A stretch of 64,000 bases of DNA from Elusimicrobiaceae bacterium (GTDB taxonomy: Bacteria; Elusimicrobiota; Elusimicrobia; Elusimicrobiales; Elusimicrobiaceae), in NCBI GenBank assembly GCA_017501565.1, contig JAFVWP010000101.1, positions 26,235 to 90,234 of the forward strand, written 5' to 3'. Positions 58,023-64,000 of the stretch are shown here, one piece after another (positions within the stretch are counted from its first letter, which is position 1; the number at the start of each line of letters is the position of its first letter). The notes under the pieces were generated by a model. That model worked only from the letters and a program-made list of their open reading frames with translations, was not told where the DNA came from and searched no databases. A program made the position numbers and the translations under genes.

Positions 58023-58843
58023 CCCCCAAGCATAGTTCTTATAAAAAATCCAGCTTTGGCCCGGCTTTTCTGTTTTTAGAAAAAGACCGCCGCGAAGCCT
58101 TGGCGGTTTATTATGCGTTTTGCCGTTTGATGGACGATATTGCCGATGAGCCGGACGTGCAAAATCCGCAAGAACAGCTGGCCTTTTGGCAAACAGAAAT
58201 AGAAAATATTTTTGACGGCAACCCTACCACTGCCTTGGGAAAAGACATACAAAAAGTGGCTGAAAAATATGGTATGCCGGCAGATCGGTTTTTATTGTTA
58301 ATAGAAGGAATGCAATCCGATTTACAAGGCCGCCGTTATCAGAACTTTGAAGATTTGAGTTGGTATTTATGGCGGGTGGCCGGCATAGTGGGCCTGGCTA
58401 CGTTAGATATTTTGGGTGTCAAAGGCCCGCGCGCGGAACAATTGGCCCGGTCCTTGGGGTTTGCGGTGCAAACCACCAATATCGTGCGCGATGTGTATGA
58501 AGATATAGCTTTGCAAAGAGTTTATTTGCCGCAGGATTTGCTGGAGCACCATCATCTTTCTTACGAAGATGTTTTGCAAAAAAACAATCCCAAAGCTCTC
58601 AGTGCGGCGGTAGCGGAATTGGCGGAAAAATCCAAAGGTTTTTATACCGAAGCAGCTGAAATTATCAAAACTTTTCCCCGCCGAAAAATGTTACCCTGTA
58701 AAATAATGGGTTTTGTATATCGGGCAAATCTTGCTAAAATAGAGAAAATGGACTTTTGTTTTTCACGGGCTGTTAAGTTGTCAAAGCGTGAAAAATTAGT
58801 AAATTGTATATATGCACTATTTAAACAGAACTTTAATTTATAG
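58019..58843 (+). CDS. Squalene/phytoene synthase family protein
   Basis: A 274-aa head-to-head prenyl transferase. Both Mg-diphosphate motifs are present: FCRLMDDIADEP near the N-terminus and NIVRDVYEDIALQRVYLP in the middle. These enzymes join two C15 or C20 prenyl diphosphates to presqualene, squalene or phytoene. No desaturase, cyclase or other hpn/crt gene is in the window, so the product is open. It overlaps coaW by 4 nt and the next gene by 32 nt. Confidence 0.88.
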   Translation: MTPKHSSYKKSSFGPAFLFLEKDRREALAVYYAFCRLMDDIADEPDVQNPQEQLAFWQTEIENIFDGNPTTALGKDIQKVAEKYGMPADRFLLLIEGMQSDLQGRRYQNFEDLSWYLWRVAGIVGLATLDILGVKGPRAEQLARSLGFAVQTTNIVRDVYEDIALQRVYLPQDLLEHHHLSYEDVLQKNNPKALSAAVAELAEKSKGFYTEAAEIIKTFPRRKMLPCKIMGFVYRANLAKIEKMDFCFSRAVKLSKREKLVNCIYALFKQNFNL

Positions 58844-60149
58844 CTTGCTTTTGTGTGCGGTTTCTTCTTCCGGCTGGGCACAGGTGCCCTTGTCTGCCTG
58901 TTTGGAACAGGGGAAGAAAGAATTTTCTTTGCGTGATTTTAACAATGCCCGCAATACTTTTCAACGTTGTTTGTCCATAGACCCCAAAAATACGGAAACT
59001 TTGCTCAGTTTGGCGGCCGTACAAATGAAAACCGAAGATTTAAACGGCGCGCGTGCTTCTTTTTTGGAAGCTTTAAAACATATCAAAAGGTCTTCTCCGT
59101 ACCTTTCCTATACGTATTCTATGTTGGGCGATATTGCATTAAAACAACAACAAAATAAAGCCGCTTTAACGTATTATAACCGCTCTTTAACCTACAACGA
59201 AGCCAATGTAAACTCTTTGGTAGGCAAGGGTGTTATTATAGAGTCTCAAGGGGATAAAAAAGGCGCGGCTAAAGTGTACGAAACGGCCTTGGCTGTGGAA
59301 CCTTTGAATATCATCGCGCGCAAACGCCTGATTGCTTTAGAGCCTATTTATTTTAGTGATGAAGAAATGCTGGAAGCCATGAAACAGCGTTATGCCGTGG
59401 AACCCGATAAAAAAGAACTCACGAAAGAAGACCGGGAATTGTTTTCCAAAATCCACGAATCCGAACAACGCGGCGGGGTGGATTATTTGAAATCAAAACT
59501 CCCGTTGGTGCCGCAAGATTATACCGCCACTCTGTTTAAAGGGACCGACTTCGCCCGCGAAGTTTTGACCTTAAACGGCTACAATGCTTTGCAAAAGCAA
59601 GTGGGTCAAGATGCTATCAATGTCTTTCAAAAAATGAATATCCGTATCCAGGATATTTTTAAATTGCGTGACATGAAAGGCAATAAAATTTTTACCGATA
59701 AAAACACGCTGACTGACAGCGGATATTTGGTGTATAACGAAGCCTTACAAGGCAGAAAAGCTTATCTCTTGCCCAACGAGGCCGTGCCCCCTACCCAAGC
59801 TTTCTTGGAAAAAGTAAATAAACGGGTGAAAGAATTAAAAGAAAGCGGTTATACGGAAATATCCCGCGCTGAAATGGCTTTAATCAAACAACAAACCAAC
59901 TGCAGCGAAAAAACCATGTTAAAAAGCTTGGGCCTGTATATCTTGCCGGTTACCACGAATGATAAACGTTATTTTGTGCTTTCGCGCGAAGGTTCTTCTG
60001 ACAAAAAAAGCATTTCTTGGTATTATGTGGCCAGATACCGCAACAGGCGGGACCCTTCCGTAAAAGTACCCGCGAACAAAATGGCAGAAATGTATGCTTC
60101 TTTGAATTACAAAATTTGCCATGCCGGAGATGGGGAACTGATGGAGTAA
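58812..60149 (+). CDS. Secreted TPR-repeat protein 2
   Basis: A 445-aa protein with a signal peptide (1-23, SSGWA-Q). Residues 28-190 are TPR repeats (ARNTFQRCLSIDPKNTETLLSLAAVQMKTEDLNGA, LGDIALKQQQNKAALTYYNRSL). A second domain of about 240 residues has no family I recognise. The start overlaps the prenyl-synthase gene by 32 nt; the signal peptide makes this start more convincing than later ones. Confidence 0.78.
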   Translation: MHYLNRTLIYSLLLCAVSSSGWAQVPLSACLEQGKKEFSLRDFNNARNTFQRCLSIDPKNTETLLSLAAVQMKTEDLNGARASFLEALKHIKRSSPYLSYTYSMLGDIALKQQQNKAALTYYNRSLTYNEANVNSLVGKGVIIESQGDKKGAAKVYETALAVEPLNIIARKRLIALEPIYFSDEEMLEAMKQRYAVEPDKKELTKEDRELFSKIHESEQRGGVDYLKSKLPLVPQDYTATLFKGTDFAREVLTLNGYNALQKQVGQDAINVFQKMNIRIQDIFKLRDMKGNKIFTDKNTLTDSGYLVYNEALQGRKAYLLPNEAVPPTQAFLEKVNKRVKELKESGYTEISRAEMALIKQQTNCSEKTMLKSLGLYILPVTTNDKRYFVLSREGSSDKKSISWYYVARYRNRRDPSVKVPANKMAEMYASLNYKICHAGDGELME

Positions 60150-60162
60150 CCCTTTAGCATTT

Positions 60163-60193
60163 AAAAACCCGCTTCTTAAAAGAAGCGGGTTTT

Positions 60194-60196
<3 letters not shown>
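60163..60196. terminator. Bidirectional terminator between the TPR gene and ligA
   Basis: Stem AAAACCCGCTTCT/AGAAGCGGGTTTT with a 4-nt loop ends both convergent transcription units. Confidence 0.9.
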
Positions 60197-62176
<1,980 letters not shown>

Positions 62177-62590
62177 TTATTGCGGACGTTCTTTTTTCAG
62201 TTGGTCCAACAGGCCATTAATGAATTTGCCGGAATTATCGGTAGAATATTTTTTCGCCAGTTCAATGGCTTCGTCAATAATAGCCGGAATCGGGTTTTTC
62301 TCCGCGTGAAAAACCAACTCATAAGCCGCCATGCGCAGAATGGAGCGGTCCACTACGGACATACGCCCGATGGTCCAATTTTTGGCATATTTGGAAACAA
62401 GCTCGTCTATGGCCGGCAAGTTTTGGGTAGTGCCTTCCACAAGTTCTTTGCAAAACTGAAAATTTTCACCCAATTCCCGCTCAAAATCCGCGGCATACGG
62501 CGCGACTTGCGCACCGGATAAAATTTTTGCGCTGTCTGCATAGTAAAGGCATTGTAACGCACATTCTCTGGCCATTCTGCGGTTGCTCAT
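62177..62590 (-). CDS. nusB: Transcription antitermination factor NusB
   Basis: A 137-aa all-helical protein. ARECALQCLYYAD is the N-terminal motif, and IGRMSVVDRSILRMAAYEL and PIPAIIDEAIELAKKYSTDNSGKFINGLLD are diagnostic. It acts with NusE at boxA of rRNA operons. Normal length. Confidence 0.95.
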   Translation of the reverse strand: MSNRRMARECALQCLYYADSAKILSGAQVAPYAADFERELGENFQFCKELVEGTTQNLPAIDELVSKYAKNWTIGRMSVVDRSILRMAAYELVFHAEKNPIPAIIDEAIELAKKYSTDNSGKFINGLLDQLKKERPQ

Positions 62591-62694
62591 AGTATTTTTT
62601 GTTCCTCTGTCTGACGTCTGGTATTAAACTATTTTACTATATTTTGCGCGTTCTTCGCACCGCCTAAATTTGCGTTAGGGACCGCGTGGGTAAA

Positions 62695-62724
62695 TTGACA
62701 GCCTTTTGCGCAACTTGGTATAAT
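62695..62724 (+). promoter_or_regulatory. Promoter of the infC-rpmI-rplT operon
   Basis: TTGACA (62695-62700) and TATAAT (62719-62724) are both perfect consensus, 18 bp apart. The expected start is about 62731. Confidence 0.88.
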
Positions 62725-62730
62725 AAAAAT

Positions 62731-62754
62731 GTCCTAAGAAAGGACGATTTTTTT
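62731..62754 (+). promoter_or_regulatory. 5' leader hairpin with T tract before infC
   Basis: The predicted transcript starts with the hairpin GTCCT-AAGAA-AGGAC followed by GA and eight T. It looks like a small attenuator or a stabilising 5' hairpin. Only 16 nt then remain before the infC ATG, with AAAGAAAA as the best ribosome site. Confidence 0.6.
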
Positions 62755-62770
62755 TGCAAAGAAAATATAA

Positions 62771-63310
62771 ATGGCCAGATTTGATAACAAAAGAACCTTT
62801 AAGAAAGATTTATACACCCGCAACGGAAATATCCGCGCGGCAGAAGTAAGAGTCATTGACTCCGACGGCACTATGCTGGGCATTAAGCCGACGGCAGAAG
62901 CCATCGCCCTGGCTAAAGAGCAAGAGCTGGACTTAGTGGAAATTTCACCCAACGCCCAGCCGCCTGTTTGTAAAATACTTGATTACAATAAGTATGTTTT
63001 TGAACAGAGCAAAAAGAACAAAGACGCCAAGAAAAAACAAAGCAAGGTAACGATGAAGGAATTGCGCATTAAATCCCGCATCGCCCCGCATGACTTGGAC
63101 GTCAAACTCAGACAAATAGAAGGATTTCTTAAAAAGAAAGATCAGGTGCGTTTTGTGGTTGTGTTTCACGGCCGTGAAAACCAGCACAAAGATATTGGCG
63201 AACAAATCTTGAAAGACGCTGCCAAGCGTTTGGAAGAATTGGCCAATGTGGACGGAGGCCTGCAACAGCAAGGCAACCGCATGTCCATGACTTTTGTGCC
63301 CAAAGCCTAA
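62771..63310 (+). CDS. infC: Translation initiation factor IF-3
   Basis: A 179-aa two-domain factor. The N-domain has RAAEVRVIDSDGTMLGIKPTAEAIALA, the linker PPVCKILDYNKY and the C-domain KELRIKSRIAPHDLDVKLRQ. It starts with ATG, not the rare AUU used by E. coli for autoregulation. It heads the conserved infC-rpmI-rplT cluster. Confidence 0.97.
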   Translation: MARFDNKRTFKKDLYTRNGNIRAAEVRVIDSDGTMLGIKPTAEAIALAKEQELDLVEISPNAQPPVCKILDYNKYVFEQSKKNKDAKKKQSKVTMKELRIKSRIAPHDLDVKLRQIEGFLKKKDQVRFVVVFHGRENQHKDIGEQILKDAAKRLEELANVDGGLQQQGNRMSMTFVPKA

Positions 63311-63366
63311 CTTTCTTTATAAGTTAAATAAACACCTGTCCGCGCATTGGTTTGCGTAGGGGAGGG

Positions 63367-63382
63367 CGCACCTTCGGGTGTG
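63367..63382 (+). promoter_or_regulatory. Hairpin in the infC-rpmI spacer (possible L20 leader)
   Basis: Stem CGCACC/GGTGTG with a stable TTCG tetraloop lies 24 bp before rpmI. In many bacteria L20 represses this operon by binding a structure upstream of rpmI. The position fits, but I cannot confirm the L20 motif by eye. Confidence 0.45.
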
Positions 63383-63405
63383 AGAATTAAAAAAGAGGAT
63401 ACAAA

Positions 63406-63612
63406 ATGCCTAAATTGAAAAACCATAGCGGCGCCAAGAAACGCTTCCGCGTCACCGCCTCGGGTAAATATACCCATCGTAAAGCCGGCAGAAAGCACTT
63501 GCTTACGCCTGTTTCTGCCTCTCGTAAACATGATATGAGAGCCACCGGAGTAATTGAAAAGAACTCCTTGAACGGCCGCGCCTTGCAGAAAGCCCTGCCT
63601 GTTGCCAAATAA
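63406..63612 (+). CDS. rpmI: 50S ribosomal protein L35
   Basis: A 68-aa basic protein with the L35 sequence [20 protein letters not shown] and [16 protein letters not shown] precedes the ATG. Confidence 0.97.
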   Translation: MPKLKNHSGAKKRFRVTASGKYTHRKAGRKHLLTPVSASRKHDMRATGVIEKNSLNGRALQKALPVAK

Positions 63613-63625
63613 GAGGTGAAGCGAA

Positions 63626-63979
63626 ATGAGAATTAAATTTAGCGTTGCCAGACACGCCAGAAAGAAAAAAATCTTGAAAGCCGCCAGCGGTTATTACGGA
63701 GACAAATCCCGCCGCTTGCGCATGGCTACCCAACAATTGGGTAAATCTTGGGTACACTCTTATGTGGACCGCCGCGACAAAAAACATACTTACCGCCAAC
63801 TTTGGATCACTCGTATCAACGCCGCTGTACGCGAAGAAGGTATGAGCTACTCCAAATTTATCAGCGGTTTGGCTAAAGCCAACATTACGCTTAACCGCAA
63901 AATGTTGTCTGAAATGGCTATCAAAGACCCCGTGTCTTTCAAACAATTAGTTGAAGTAGCCAAACAGGCTCAAGCCTAA
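63626..63979 (+). CDS. rplT: 50S ribosomal protein L20
   Basis: A 117-aa protein with the L20 core ARKKKILKAASGYYGDKSRR and LWITRINAAVREEGMSYSKF. It starts 13 nt after rpmI. It usually represses its own operon. The window ends 21 bp later; pheS is the common next gene. Confidence 0.97.
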   Translation: MRIKFSVARHARKKKILKAASGYYGDKSRRLRMATQQLGKSWVHSYVDRRDKKHTYRQLWITRINAAVREEGMSYSKFISGLAKANITLNRKMLSEMAIKDPVSFKQLVEVAKQAQA

Positions 63980-64000
63980 GCCAAAATAAGTGATTTAACA

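Noticed and set aside
63163..63180. Palindrome TTTCACGGCCGTGAAA as another parS
   Set aside because: It has GGCC inserted in the centre, lies inside infC and far from parAB, and lacks the GTTTTC arms.

Overview
The window reads as chromosomal DNA of a Gram-negative anaerobe or microaerophile. Lipopolysaccharide genes (hldD, kdsC), lipoproteins, outer-membrane barrels and muropeptide recycling point to a double membrane. Desulfoferrodoxin, a flavodiiron protein and rubredoxin point to a strict or near-strict anaerobe. The overall gene set, AT-leaning composition and DHS-like/PdaD polyamine genes make me think of Elusimicrobiota from an animal gut. That is an inference from gene content, not from a marker tree. 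No transposase, prophage or CRISPR array is visible.

Layout. 1-1.8 kb: MarC-family protein (cut by the left edge), tRNA-Val(CAC) followed by a 203-bp-period duplication of its tail and terminator, a secreted nuclease and a TM2 protein. 1.95-7.66 kb: a plus-strand peptidoglycan-recycling cassette (AI-2E permease, AmpG-like permease, MurQ, AnmK, NagZ). 14.85-7.66 kb (minus): DHS-like enzyme, outer-membrane protein, DoxX, dnaX, recR, comEC and a guanine-deaminase-like gene. 15-16.3 kb: glyA. 25.3-16.8 kb (minus): a complete F1Fo ATP synthase operon with hldD between atpA and atpG and an SPFH/prohibitin gene at the end. 25.5-29.9 kb: a GH13 enzyme and two tandem secreted HExxH proteins of no family I recognise. 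38.0-30.0 kb (minus): dnaA, dnaN, dciA, gyrB, gyrA.

From 38.3 kb transcription turns rightward: an oxygen-defence operon behind a Fur/PerR-type palindrome (desulfoferrodoxin, flavodiiron protein, flavin reductase, rubredoxin), a structured RNA with its own promoter and terminator, a glycosyltransferase, lepB and parAB. DnaA boxes lie between dnaN and dnaA and again beside parS sites upstream of parA. With the transcription divergence at 38 kb, this marks the replication origin region.

45-64 kb is mixed: DegT aminotransferase, MgtC, a barrel protein, kdsC, a CsgG-like lipoprotein, serS, TPR proteins, two barrel paralogues, an arginine decarboxylase-agmatinase pair (arginine to putrescine), an M3 peptidase, type II pantothenate kinase, a squalene/phytoene synthase, ligA, nusB, and the start of the infC-rpmI-rplT operon.

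Themes that link distant parts: PdaD plus SpeB make putrescine, which the DHS-like enzyme at 14 kb may convert to homospermidine; hldD, kdsC and the barrels serve the outer membrane; dnaA, dnaN, gyrAB, dciA and parAB with boxes and parS form the origin domain.
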